From the NCBI GenBank assembly GCA_029262455.1, contig JAJCZJ010000088.1, forward strand, positions 124,001 to 188,000: 64,000 nucleotides of DNA. Direction: 5' to 3'. The notes beneath the pieces were generated by a model that saw only the letters and a list, made by a program, of their open reading frames with translations, made no database searches and had not been told where the DNA came from. Source of the DNA: Deltaproteobacteria bacterium. GTDB lineage: Bacteria > Desulfobacterota > Binatia > HRBIN30 > CADEER01. Each line of letters opens with the position of its first letter. Position 1 is the stretch's first letter. The translations under genes and the position numbers were made by a program. This document shows, in pieces, positions 46,917 to 55,577 of the stretch.

Positions 46917-46946
46917 TGTATACGGTCTGCGCCCCGAGGCCCGCAA
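46917..46946 (-). promoter_or_regulatory. Predicted promoter of the DUF507 pair (leaderless)
   Basis: On the minus strand TTGCGG (46946-46941), an 18-base spacer and TATACA (46922-46917). Only six bases separate the -10 from the GTG at 46910, so initiation would occur at the start codon. Confidence 0.45.
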
Positions 46947-47009
46947 GGCCGAGCGTTTCGGCACTAGACCATTTTGACTTTGCGCCGCGGACCTTGGACT
47001 CTGACCGCG

Positions 47010-48422
47010 ATGTGGGAGTGGGGGGTGGAGTTTGGGCGTACGCTGGAAACGGTGTTGCGTTCCGCGGCTGCAAGTTTCCCTACCGAGCTGTGGTGGGTGG
47101 CCTTGGGCGTGTCGCTCGGCTGGGCCCTCGGCCGGCTGCGATCAGCACGCCAAATCGGCGACCTATCGGCTCGACTGCAGGAAAGGTCACGCCGACTGGC
47201 AGAGATTGAACACGACACCATCAGTCTGCGCGACGAGGCCGAGCGACTGCGTAGCTCAGCGGCACGACTGTCCGCCGAGCTCGAAGCCGAACAGACGATG
47301 GCTGACCAGCAACAGTCACTCGTCGAATCGAGCCAGCGCAATCTGCGCGAAGCGTTTCACTCGCTCTCCGCCGAGGCATTGCAGCGCAACAACCAATCTT
47401 TCCTCGAGCTCGCCCGCACAGCTTTCGGCGAGATCCAACGCGGTGCCGAGGGAGCCTTGAACGAGCGCCAGCAGGCCGTCGCCAACCTCGTATCTCCCAT
47501 GCGCGAAGCCCTGGCAAAGGTCGACACGACACTCCACGCCATCGAAAAAGAGCGCGTCGACACCTTTGCCCGTGTTGCTTCGCAGATGGACGCCCTCGCA
47601 CAGGGCCAGGTCGGCCTGCAGAGCGAGACCGCGAATCTGGTCAACGCCCTGCGAACCCCCGTCGTGCGCGGGCGCTGGGGAGAAATGCAACTGCGCCGAG
47701 TCGTCGAGCTCGCCGGAATGTCCTCACACTGCGACTTCGTCGAACAACCTTCCCGCAACACTGCGGAGGGTCGGCTGCGCCCCGACATGGTCGTCCACCT
47801 TCCAGGACAAGGGACCGTCATCGTCGACGCGAAAGCCCCCTTGTCCTCGTATCTCGAGTCGCTCGCAGCCCAAGACGCCGAGGTCACCAACAAGCTACGA
47901 GATCACGCACGTCAGGTGCGTCGCCATGTCGGCCAGCTGGCCAGCAAGGAATACTGGAACCAATTCAGCCAGTCACCCGAGTTCGTCGTCCTCTTTCTGC
48001 CCGGCGAGGTATTCTTCAGCGCCGCCCTGCAACACGACCCCCATCTCATCGAGGCTGCGGTTCGCAAGCGTGTCATCCTCGCCAGTCCGACGACCCTCAT
48101 CGCCCTACTGCAAGCCGTCGGACACGGCTGGCGACAACAAGATCTGAGTGACAACGCAGAAAAAATCTCATCCCTCGGAGCCGAGCTCTACGACCGGCTC
48201 AAGGTTTTCACCGATCACCTCGAGTCCCTCCGTCGCGGCCTCGAGCAGTCCATCGGCTCGTACAATAAAGCTGTCGCCTCGCTCGAGTCGCGCGTGCTGG
48301 TAACCGCGCGGCGGTTCAAGGATCTCGGCGTATCGACCAAGAAACCGCCGGAGGTTGCCCCGATTGAGCAGTCGACCGCGGCACCCAGCGGGAACGACTC
48401 AGAAGAGGGCGATGATGGCTAA
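47010..48422 (+). CDS. rmuC: DNA recombination protein RmuC
   Basis: A 470-residue protein with an N-terminal membrane helix (ELWWVALGVSLGWALG), a long coiled coil (about 50-200) and a C-terminal RmuC nuclease-like domain: NALRTPVVRGRWGEMQLRRV, GRLRPDMVVHLPGQGTVIVDAKAPL and VILASPTTLIALLQAV. RmuC limits inversions at short inverted repeats. The ATG at 47010 is preferred; a TTG at 46974 is in frame. Its 3' end overlaps the opposing CobS-like gene by 24 bases. Confidence 0.92.
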   Translation: MWEWGVEFGRTLETVLRSAAASFPTELWWVALGVSLGWALGRLRSARQIGDLSARLQERSRRLAEIEHDTISLRDEAERLRSSAARLSAELEAEQTMADQQQSLVESSQRNLREAFHSLSAEALQRNNQSFLELARTAFGEIQRGAEGALNERQQAVANLVSPMREALAKVDTTLHAIEKERVDTFARVASQMDALAQGQVGLQSETANLVNALRTPVVRGRWGEMQLRRVVELAGMSSHCDFVEQPSRNTAEGRLRPDMVVHLPGQGTVIVDAKAPLSSYLESLAAQDAEVTNKLRDHARQVRRHVGQLASKEYWNQFSQSPEFVVLFLPGEVFFSAALQHDPHLIEAAVRKRVILASPTTLIALLQAVGHGWRQQDLSDNAEKISSLGAELYDRLKVFTDHLESLRRGLEQSIGSYNKAVASLESRVLVTARRFKDLGVSTKKPPEVAPIEQSTAAPSGNDSEEGDDG

Positions 48423-49178
48423 CGTCGCCAGCTGGACGACCTCTCCGCAAGCGTGCAGACCGCTGCGGTCAACGCCACCGCGCGCGTAGTGCACCAGAAG
48501 CCGCAGCCCGATCGTCAGCAAGCCACTCGCCAGTACCAAGAGCATCCCCAGAAAATGCGTCGTCAGAAGGACGACCGCGAAGGTCGCAGTACTGGCGATC
48601 CCAAACTCACGGAAAGTGAGCTCGCGGGAGAACTTGACCTGCTTGTCGTCGTCTCTCGCCTCGCGCGATCCCGTCGCGATGACGACCATCGCACACCGCG
48701 CCAACATCGGAGCAAAGAGAAGCGCCACGACCCGCGCTGTATCGATCCAAGCCAACAATAGAACCGCAAGACCGAAGAACAGCACCCGCAGCGAGCCCAA
48801 GATGACCGGCGAGTTCCCCGCCGAAGTTCCACCCAGCCCAAGCGCCACACTTCGCGCCAGCCCATCTAGAGGCCGACCGCGCGTGACGACGACATGAAAA
48901 GCGACCACCGTAAGGCTCGCCGCCTGCACCGAAAACCGCATTGCCAAGAGCCAGTCGAGGCCGACCATCATCACCCCAACCAGCAAGCCGATGAGTGGAT
49001 AGTAGACCGCTGAAAGACCGACCGGTGAATCATCATCGCCGCCCAGCAGTTGCATCGCCGCCCGCCAGAAACCGGACAATCCCGGGATCGGCCGGGCGAT
49101 TTTCTCAGCTTCGCTCATGACCATTTCGAAACCTACCGATTCGGCCGCCACGGCGCGAGCCTCCGGGGACGTATTCAT
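48399..49178 (-). CDS. CobS-like (adenosylcobinamide-GDP ribazoletransferase) membrane protein, divergent
   Basis: A 259-residue polytopic protein of the CobS fold. It has GLSAVYYPLIGLLVGVMMVG, RPLDGLARSVALGLGG in place of the usual LHxDGLADxxDG, then several helices and an ending HYARGGVDRSGLHACGEVVQ like the GGxTGDxLGA motif of CobS. CobS joins ribazole to cobinamide in B12 synthesis. The altered acidic motif and the lack of cob genes beside it make activity uncertain. The ATG at 49178 is used; later Met starts exist at about residues 19 and 21. Confidence 0.75.
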   Translation of the reverse strand: MNTSPEARAVAAESVGFEMVMSEAEKIARPIPGLSGFWRAAMQLLGGDDDSPVGLSAVYYPLIGLLVGVMMVGLDWLLAMRFSVQAASLTVVAFHVVVTRGRPLDGLARSVALGLGGTSAGNSPVILGSLRVLFFGLAVLLLAWIDTARVVALLFAPMLARCAMVVIATGSREARDDDKQVKFSRELTFREFGIASTATFAVVLLTTHFLGMLLVLASGLLTIGLRLLVHYARGGVDRSGLHACGEVVQLATLAIIALF

Positions 49179-49231
49179 CGAACGACTTCTGTGTTTTGGT
49201 TGAGCCCGACACGACTACGCAGACCTGATCC

Positions 49232-51550
49232 ATGACAGCAGACAACGGATTTATCCTCACGCCGACGTATAGGACCCGCAACGGGGTCGCCGAGATCCAC
49301 CTCTATGGGATCCTGGAGAACGGCGAACCGTTCCTCGTCGTGGAAGACCGCTTTCGGCCCTACTTCTTCGTCCCGGCAACCGACGCCGAGCGAGTCGCCG
49401 CCATCGACCCTACCGTCACAGTAGCGCCGGAGAAACTTACGAACTTTTCCGGCGAACCCGTTGCCCGGATTACGGTTTCGGGGCCATCCGAAGTACCGGC
49501 GCTGAGGACGAAGCTCGACGGAGAGGGAATCGCCTACTACGAAGCCGACGTCCGTTTCGCCTATCGCTATCTCATTGACGAGGGGATCAGAGGCTCGCTC
49601 GCCATCGAGGGTTCGTTCGAGAGCAAGGCCAAGACCGGCAGAGTTTATCGCAACCCAAAGCTCGTACCGTCCCGATGGACCCCGAAGTTGAAGGTCCTGT
49701 CGATCGACATCGAGACCGACCCCAAGGCCCAGCGCATTTTCTCGATCTCACTGCACGGTCCGACGATCGCGAAGGTTCTGATCGTCGGCGACCACAAGCT
49801 CGAGCACGCCGAAGCCGTACCGAGCGAGAAAGCCCTGATCGAGCGCTTTCTCGCGCTGCTCGACGAGCTCAACCCCGACATCCTGACCGGCTGGAACGTC
49901 GTCGACTTCGACCTCAGTGTTCTCCTGCGGCGCGCCCGCGCCAACGGCGTTCGCTTCTGCATCGGCCGCAACAATGAAGAGTTTGACGCCCGGCGCGATG
50001 CAAACTTTACGCGCGACGTGCGAGCGATTTTGTCTGGAAGAGTGGTGCTCGACGGACTCGCCATGCTGCGCAGCGCATTCATCAAATTGCCAGACTACCG
50101 TCTCGAGACCGCCGCTCAAACCGTCCTCGGACGCGGCAAGCTGTTGGTTGGCGACAATCGCGGAGAAGAAATCGAACACAACTACAACAACAACCCGCAG
50201 CTGTTCGTCGACTACAATCTGGAAGATGCACGCCTGGTCAGCGACATTCTCGAGCGAACCGACCTCATCCGACTTACCGTCGAACGCAGCCTACTCACCG
50301 GCATGCCGCTCGACCGAGTTAACGCAGCAATCGCATCCATCGACTCTCTCTACCTGGCCGAAGCTCGCAAGCGCAGCATCGTTGCACCATCGGTAAGCTT
50401 CGCGAGTCGCGCCGAACGAATCACCGGCGGCTTCGTCATGGACTCGAAACCCGGACTCTACGAAAACATCCTGGTCTTTGACTTCAAGAGCCTGTACCCG
50501 AGCATCATTCGCACGTTCAATCTCGACCCGATTACTCTGGTAGGCAGCCGACCCACCCAGCGCGACGATATTCTGACTCCCAATCGCGCTCGATTCAGAC
50601 GGGAGCCGGCGGGAATTCTCCCTCAACTGGTGACCTCCTTGGCCGCTGAACGCGAAAAGGCCAAGCGCGATGGCGTCGACGTCCAGTCGCACGCGATCAA
50701 AATACTGATGAACTCGATGTACGGTATTCTCGGCGCCGGCGCGTCGCGGCTGTTCTCACCCGATACTGCCAACGCCATCACGACGCTCGGCCAGCTGCTC
50801 ATTCAGAAAGCGGCGGAGGCAGCGGAAGGCCTCGGGCACGAAGTGCTTTACGGCGACACCGATTCCCTGTTCGTCAACCCACACGAACCTGATCCAAAAC
50901 TCGCTCTCTCACTGGCTGAGAAAACCCGCGTAGCCGTCGGGAAGATCGTTGCTGAATTCATCGCCGCCGAGTTCGAAGTCGAGAGCCACCTCGAGCTCGA
51001 GTTCGAAAAGATGTACCGGCGATTCTTCCTACCCGAGGTGCGCGGCGGAAAGGTGGGTAGCAAGAAACGTTACGCCGGTATGATCGTCGACAAGAGCGGC
51101 GAGGAGCGCGTCGAGTTCATCGGCCTGGAAGCAGTGCGGCGCGACTGGAGCGAAGTGGCAAAGCACTTTCAACGCGACGTCATCGGCCGCGTCTTCCACG
51201 ACCAACCACTAGAGGAATATGTCCGCGGTTTCTTGGCCGACCTCGAGGCCGGCAAGCTCGACCACGAGCTAGTCTACCGCAAGGCACTGCGAAAGGGCCT
51301 CGACGGCTACACGAAAACCACACCGCCGCACGTGCAAGCAGCGCGCAAGATGAAGAAATCGAACGGCACCATCATCCTATACACCATCACCCGCAACGGC
51401 CCCGAACCGGCTGGCGAAGAGACCGCGGCACCCGACTACGAGCACTACATCAAACACCAGATCCAACCCCTGGGCGACGCAATCTTCCGCTTTCTAGAAA
51501 CCGACTTCGAAACCGTCGCAGACACCAAAAGACAGCTCAGCCTGTTCTGA
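49232..51550 (+). CDS. polB: Family B DNA polymerase (Pol II type)
   Basis: A 772-residue replicative-fold repair polymerase with 3'-5' exonuclease. The exonuclease motifs are VLSIDIETDP (Exo I), GWNVVDFDLSVLLRR (Exo II) and YNLEDARLVSDI (Exo III). Polymerase motifs are VFDFKSLYPSIIRTFNLDP (A), KILMNSMYGILGAGASRLFS (B) and VLYGDTDSLFVN (C). Pol II restarts stalled forks and bypasses lesions. It is complete and of standard length. No LexA box is evident in the 53 bases upstream. Confidence 0.96.
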   Translation: MTADNGFILTPTYRTRNGVAEIHLYGILENGEPFLVVEDRFRPYFFVPATDAERVAAIDPTVTVAPEKLTNFSGEPVARITVSGPSEVPALRTKLDGEGIAYYEADVRFAYRYLIDEGIRGSLAIEGSFESKAKTGRVYRNPKLVPSRWTPKLKVLSIDIETDPKAQRIFSISLHGPTIAKVLIVGDHKLEHAEAVPSEKALIERFLALLDELNPDILTGWNVVDFDLSVLLRRARANGVRFCIGRNNEEFDARRDANFTRDVRAILSGRVVLDGLAMLRSAFIKLPDYRLETAAQTVLGRGKLLVGDNRGEEIEHNYNNNPQLFVDYNLEDARLVSDILERTDLIRLTVERSLLTGMPLDRVNAAIASIDSLYLAEARKRSIVAPSVSFASRAERITGGFVMDSKPGLYENILVFDFKSLYPSIIRTFNLDPITLVGSRPTQRDDILTPNRARFRREPAGILPQLVTSLAAEREKAKRDGVDVQSHAIKILMNSMYGILGAGASRLFSPDTANAITTLGQLLIQKAAEAAEGLGHEVLYGDTDSLFVNPHEPDPKLALSLAEKTRVAVGKIVAEFIAAEFEVESHLELEFEKMYRRFFLPEVRGGKVGSKKRYAGMIVDKSGEERVEFIGLEAVRRDWSEVAKHFQRDVIGRVFHDQPLEEYVRGFLADLEAGKLDHELVYRKALRKGLDGYTKTTPPHVQAARKMKKSNGTIILYTITRNGPEPAGEETAAPDYEHYIKHQIQPLGDAIFRFLETDFETVADTKRQLSLF

Positions 51551-51629
51551 ATAGTTCCCACTTTTGAAGTGACGGAACCGATCTAGGACCGTCGTGCCGC
51601 GTGCGCCGACATCGTGCTATCCTGAGCGG

Positions 51630-52070
51630 ATGAAGCCCTACGCTATCGCGACACTGCTAATCCTCTCCAGCTGCAGCGCGCGACATCCGCAAAACGCCCC
51701 AGCCACAATCTTGACCGCCCCGGCCCGTCGCATCGAACTCGCAGACGAGGTGCGAGCGCTACCGATGGGCGGCCAGAATATCGTCAGAAAACACCTCGGA
51801 GATGGAACCCACAGCAGCACATTCTTGATCCGGATCGCAGGCCAGGAGCAGCCCCACATTCACACAAAGTACGATCTGAGCATTACCGTCGCACAAGGGC
51901 ACGGAACGCTCTGGATCGACAACCAACCCCTGCCGATGAAGACCGGAGACACTGCTCACATTCCGCGCGGAGTCTCCCATCACTTCGTCAACGAAAGCAA
52001 AGTACCCGCAACGGCCATCGCAGTCTTCAGCCCAAAGTTCACCGGCCCCGACTCGAAGCCGTTGGAGTAA
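51630..52070 (+). CDS. Cupin-domain lipoprotein
   Basis: A 146-residue lipoprotein (ATLLILSSC lipobox) with one cupin domain: HLGDGTHSSTFLIRI, QPHIHTKYDLSITVAQGHGT and GDTAHIPRGVSHHFVN. His residues in HIH and SHH are the likely metal ligands. The function is unknown; small exported cupins often bind sugars or act as dioxygenases. The ATG at 51630 gives the signal peptide; an upstream ATG at 51594 would add twelve residues. Confidence 0.85.
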   Translation: MKPYAIATLLILSSCSARHPQNAPATILTAPARRIELADEVRALPMGGQNIVRKHLGDGTHSSTFLIRIAGQEQPHIHTKYDLSITVAQGHGTLWIDNQPLPMKTGDTAHIPRGVSHHFVNESKVPATAIAVFSPKFTGPDSKPLE

Positions 52071-52092
52071 CGCCAAAGCCCCTGCATACAGA

Positions 52093-53316
52093 ATGAAGTT
52101 GCTCCTGATCCTTCTCTGGATCCTGCTGATCGGTGTTTGCATTCGCGTCGGTGGAGTTTCCCACACCCACTACTTCGACGGAATCGGCCCCGACGTCGAA
52201 GCACAGATCTCAAGCCTGCGATCGCGCCTACATCGAAACCACGAAGAGATCGCCAGGGTCATGTTGACCCACACCTTCTACGCATACTCACTCGCAAACA
52301 CGGTCCTCCTGGATCCCGACAACACGAGGAGACGAGAGGCTGCCATCGAGGAGATTCTCTTCATCATCGGGCGTGTAGAGTCCCCATGGATTCGCGACCG
52401 CTACCCAAACACTCAGATCCCGCACGGCATCTACTACCAAGGAGAGCGCGCACTTACTCTCGGCGCCTTGAGCATGCTGAACCGAAGCCATTCGGAAGAG
52501 GAACAAGCATTTCACGAGATCACATCGCAACTCTCTGCCGCTCTCGATGGTAGTCCGATGGGGATCCTCGAAACATACCCGGGCTACACCTGGCCCGTCG
52601 ACAATCTGCCCGCCATTTACGCGTTGGCGCTCCACGACCAGGTCTACGGCACCGACCACAGCACGACGATCGACCGTTTCCTCGAGTTCTTGCGCTCCAA
52701 CCTCGATCCGAGCACGGGCTTGATGCCGGCGCGCTTCGACTACGCAACCGGCGCGCAGAAGAACGTCCCAAGGGGTTGCGCACTCTCTCTAAGCTTTCCC
52801 TTCCTTGCTGAGCTCGACCCTGAGTTCGCGCGATCTCAATACTCCCTCTTCCGTCGTCAGTTCTTCAAACCAACTCTCGGGTTTGCCGGGGTTCGCGAGT
52901 ATCCCAGTGGAATCGTGCGCGCGTCCGACATCGATTCCGGTCCGATCATCAACGAGGTCGGCGCCGGCGCTTCTGGTCTCGGCCTGATCGCAATGCACGC
53001 TATGGGAGATTCCGAGGCCTGGGAGAGCCTCATTCAACTCTCCGAGATCATTGGGCTGCGTGTTTCTGGCTCAACAAGAACAACCTACCTACTCGGTCAG
53101 CTACCAGTTGCCGACGCCATCATCCTATGGGGCAAGACCCACACACCGTGGCTGGCACGCGACCCATCGGCCAATATTGACGACTGGCCTCGGCGCGGCT
53201 TCCACCCTTGGGCATTCAGAGCTGTCGCTGCCGTAATCGCGATTGGGCTCGTAGGGGCTACGCTTCGCTCGATCGATTCTTCGCGCGTGAGTCTGCTTCG
53301 TGGCGACAATCGGTAG
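52093..53316 (+). CDS. Unknown membrane-associated protein, alpha-toroid-like
   Basis: A 407-residue protein with hydrophobic helices at both ends (LLLILLWILLIGVCI at 3-17, FRAVAAVIAIGLVGATL at about 375-391). The body has helical hairpins rich in aromatic residues (TFYAYSLANTVLLD, PHGIYYQGERALTLGALS, TYPGYTWPVDNLPAIYALAL, EVGAGASGLGLIAMHAMG). The pattern suggests an (alpha/alpha)6 toroid like six-hairpin hydrolases or linalool dehydratase-type domains, with low certainty. It starts 22 bases after the cupin gene, so they may form an operon. Confidence 0.75.
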   Translation: MKLLLILLWILLIGVCIRVGGVSHTHYFDGIGPDVEAQISSLRSRLHRNHEEIARVMLTHTFYAYSLANTVLLDPDNTRRREAAIEEILFIIGRVESPWIRDRYPNTQIPHGIYYQGERALTLGALSMLNRSHSEEEQAFHEITSQLSAALDGSPMGILETYPGYTWPVDNLPAIYALALHDQVYGTDHSTTIDRFLEFLRSNLDPSTGLMPARFDYATGAQKNVPRGCALSLSFPFLAELDPEFARSQYSLFRRQFFKPTLGFAGVREYPSGIVRASDIDSGPIINEVGAGASGLGLIAMHAMGDSEAWESLIQLSEIIGLRVSGSTRTTYLLGQLPVADAIILWGKTHTPWLARDPSANIDDWPRRGFHPWAFRAVAAVIAIGLVGATLRSIDSSRVSLLRGDNR

Positions 53317-53354
53317 GCTGAAGCCTACCCTACGGTCAAGACGATCACCGTCGA

Positions 53355-53413
53355 GATCCGCGTTCATCCGTGGCCTTCTTGCATCCGCGTTCACCAGCGT
53401 TCATCTGCGGTTC
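53355..53413. repeat. Dispersed GTTCATCCGTGG-type repeat, second locus
   Basis: Series of ATCCGCGTTCATCCGTGGCC, GCATCCGCGTTCACCAGCG and TTCATCTGCGGTTC. It is related to the cluster at 41425-41549 and lies just before the adenosyltransferase gene. Confidence 0.75.
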
Positions 53414-53434
53414 AATTCCTGCTAGCGTCAACGA

Positions 53435-54058
53435 ATGGCAATCCGCATCAACCGCGTATACACCCGCAGCGGCGACGACGGTAAAACAGCACTGGTCGAT
53501 GGCTCCCGCGTGCCAAAGGACTCGGAACGGGTCGCCTGCTACGGCGCGATCGACGAGCTCAACTCGATCCTCGGACTCGCACGGAGTTTTAACACCAGCA
53601 CCACCGGCGCGGCACGAGAACAACTCGAAGAGATATTGAAGCGCCTGCAGAACGAGCTCTTCGATCTCGGCAGCGAGCTCGCAACACCGCCGCAGGGTGA
53701 GTACGAGGGGATGTTCAAGGTCAGCGCCGATGACGTCCAAGCATTGGAGCAGATCATCGACAGCTGCCAGGAAGATCTCGAACCGCTCAAGTCGTTCGTG
53801 CTGCCGGGCGGCGGCCAGGTCAGCTCGTTTCTACATCTCGCGCGGACGACTTGCCGACGCGCCGAACGCGACATCCTAGGCTTGTCCAGGCAGGAAGAGA
53901 TCGGGGAGTTCGTACTCCCGTACGTCAACCGACTGAGCGACCTGTTCTTCGTCTTGTCCCGCTGGGTCGCCGTGAAATCGGGGGAGGACGAGCTGCTCTG
54001 GGAACGCGGCTTGCGCAATCAGGCGCGAACCAAGAAAGACAACATGAAAGATCGCTAG
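53435..54058 (+). CDS. PduO-type cob(I)alamin adenosyltransferase
   Basis: A 207-residue five-helix protein that makes adenosylcobalamin from cob(I)alamin and ATP. The P-loop-like start is VYTRSGDDGKTALVDGSRV. The core carries FVLPGGGQVSSFLHLARTTCRRAERDILG and YVNRLSDLFFVLSRWVA, the ATP and cobalamin contacts. A CobS-like gene lies 4 kb away, but no mutase or diol dehydratase is in the window. It ends 11 bases before the next gene, likely one transcript. Confidence 0.94.
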   Translation: MAIRINRVYTRSGDDGKTALVDGSRVPKDSERVACYGAIDELNSILGLARSFNTSTTGAAREQLEEILKRLQNELFDLGSELATPPQGEYEGMFKVSADDVQALEQIIDSCQEDLEPLKSFVLPGGGQVSSFLHLARTTCRRAERDILGLSRQEEIGEFVLPYVNRLSDLFFVLSRWVAVKSGEDELLWERGLRNQARTKKDNMKDR

Positions 54059-54069
54059 GAGAAACGAAG

Positions 54070-54747
54070 ATGGGCCTGTACCTGAAGCAACTCCAAGTCG
54101 GACCGATGCAGAACTACGTCTACTTGATCGGCGATACCGAGACCCGACAAGCCGTCGCTGTCGATCCCGCGTGGGACGTGAACTCGATCGTCGACATCCT
54201 CGAGAAAGACGACATGAAACTCGAGTCGGTGCTGATCACCCACTTCCACCCCGACCACATAGGGGGTTCCCTGATGGGACACGACATCGAGGGGCCCGCC
54301 GAGCTGCTCGAACGCGGCCACAAGGTCAAGATCTACATCCACAAGAGCGAAGCAGACTACGTACCGCAGGTCTGCAGCCTCTCCAAGACCGACCTGACAT
54401 TGACCGAAGCCGGCGACGACCTGGTGATCGGCGAACAGCGTATCCACTTCATCCACACGCCCGGCCATACGCCTGGGTCGCAATGCTTCATGGTCGACAA
54501 CAAACTCGTATCCGGAGACACGCTCTTTATCGGCGGCTGCGGGCGCGTAGACCTACCGGGTAGTGACCCAGCGCAAATGTACGACAGTCTCAACAACAAG
54601 TTGAAGGCACTGCCCGACGACACTATCCTCTATCCGGGCCACAACTACTCCCCGACCACGACGTCGACCATCGGCGAGGAGAAGCAGACAAACCCCTACA
54701 TGCGCTTCGCTCGCCTCGAGGACTTCCTCGGAGTGATGGGACACTAG
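54070..54747 (+). CDS. Metallo-beta-lactamase-fold hydrolase (glyoxalase II/ETHE1-like)
   Basis: A 225-residue protein with the zinc motif ITHFHPDHIGG, a third His in HTPGHTPGSQ, the bridging Asp in LVSGDTLFIGGCGR and a last His in YPGHNYSPTTT. GlxII and persulfide dioxygenase (ETHE1) share this form; the GGCGRVDL loop fits GlxII-type enzymes. It hydrolyses an S-acyl or related thiol compound, with the substrate unproven. The ATG at 54070 has GGAGAAACGAAG before it. Confidence 0.9.
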   Translation: MGLYLKQLQVGPMQNYVYLIGDTETRQAVAVDPAWDVNSIVDILEKDDMKLESVLITHFHPDHIGGSLMGHDIEGPAELLERGHKVKIYIHKSEADYVPQVCSLSKTDLTLTEAGDDLVIGEQRIHFIHTPGHTPGSQCFMVDNKLVSGDTLFIGGCGRVDLPGSDPAQMYDSLNNKLKALPDDTILYPGHNYSPTTTSTIGEEKQTNPYMRFARLEDFLGVMGH

Positions 54748-54775
54748 TCTCCCAAACGCCCGCGGCAGAAGAGAC

Positions 54776-55132
54776 GTGGCACGATTCTTCTTCTACGGTA
54801 CCCTGGGCGACCCGGCCATCCTCCGAGATATCGTCGGGAACACTCGCACAAGAATCATCGGCCCGGCCGAGGTGAACGGCACCCTATACGACGCCGGCGC
54901 CTACCCGGCCCTCAAACTCTCAGGCAACGACGCGGTATCGGGAAGCATCGTAGACATCGACGACAACGCGATCCCGCAACTGGACGAGTACGAAGGAGTT
55001 GCCGAGCAACTCTTCCGCCGACGGTCTGTCAACGTCACCGACCCAGAAGGAGCCTACCACCGCGTTTGGGTCTACGAATATCAACAACCCACCAAACCCC
55101 TCCAAAAAATCCAAACCTGGCCCTCAACGTAG
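54776..55132 (+). CDS. Gamma-glutamylcyclotransferase-like protein
   Basis: A 118-residue GGCT-fold protein. FFFYGTLGDPAIL is the substrate loop, VNGTLYDAGAYPALKL the second strand and QLDEYEGV carries the catalytic Glu. Such proteins form 5-oxoproline from gamma-glutamyl amines, though many relatives are uncharacterised. The GTG at 54776 follows an AAGAGACG stretch. The C-terminus is Pro-rich and normal in length. Confidence 0.87.
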   Translation: MARFFFYGTLGDPAILRDIVGNTRTRIIGPAEVNGTLYDAGAYPALKLSGNDAVSGSIVDIDDNAIPQLDEYEGVAEQLFRRRSVNVTDPEGAYHRVWVYEYQQPTKPLQKIQTWPST

Positions 55133-55179
55133 GAACGACCCTCCTTCGTTGGGACCGGAGCAAAGCGCCGTTTTGGACG

Positions 55180-55261
55180 GCGACGAAGTCGCTTTGGACC
55201 TTCGACCAGGCGCGAAGCGCTTTGACCGGCGCGACAGCGCTATTGCTAGGCGCGACAGCGC
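55180..55261. repeat. Series of short hairpins with 19-21 bp period
   Basis: Small stems at 55180-55192 (GCGAC-gaa-GTCGC), 55210-55220 (GCGC-gaa-GCGC), 55229-55240 and 55250-55261 (both GCGC-gaca-GCGC). The last two lie in identical 14-base units GGCGCGACAGCGCT. The rest of the 55133-55356 gap has no gene. Confidence 0.8.
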
Positions 55262-55356
55262 TTCGACCCGCTGGCGCCACCACTACCTATCCCCAGACAG
55301 CGAGAGATGATCTCTTCCCCATAGCCAACCACACAACCAAAAGGAGCGCGCGCGCC

Positions 55357-55569
55357 ATGGTCGAAAAGAGTATTGAGCTAACCGGCATATCAACGAACAG
55401 TATCGAGGAGGCGGTCCGCCTGGCCGTCGCCCGGGCAGACGTTACGATCGACAGCATACGCCGGGCCGATCTCGTCGACATCAGCGCCAACATCGAGAAC
55501 GGCGAAGTCTCGGGGTGGCGCGTCCGCACGCGGATCACGTTCGCCGTTCAAGACCGCTTGCACGAGTAA
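55357..55569 (+). CDS. Dodecin family flavin-binding protein
   Basis: A 70-residue protein with the dodecin pattern SIELTGISTNSIEEAVRLAV, ADLVDISANIENGEVSGW and VRTRITFAVQ. Dodecins form hollow dodecamers that store FMN or riboflavin and buffer their photochemistry. AAGGAG lies ten bases before the ATG. The next gene starts eight bases after the stop. Confidence 0.93.
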   Translation: MVEKSIELTGISTNSIEEAVRLAVARADVTIDSIRRADLVDISANIENGEVSGWRVRTRITFAVQDRLHE

Positions 55570-55577
55570 GGATCTCG

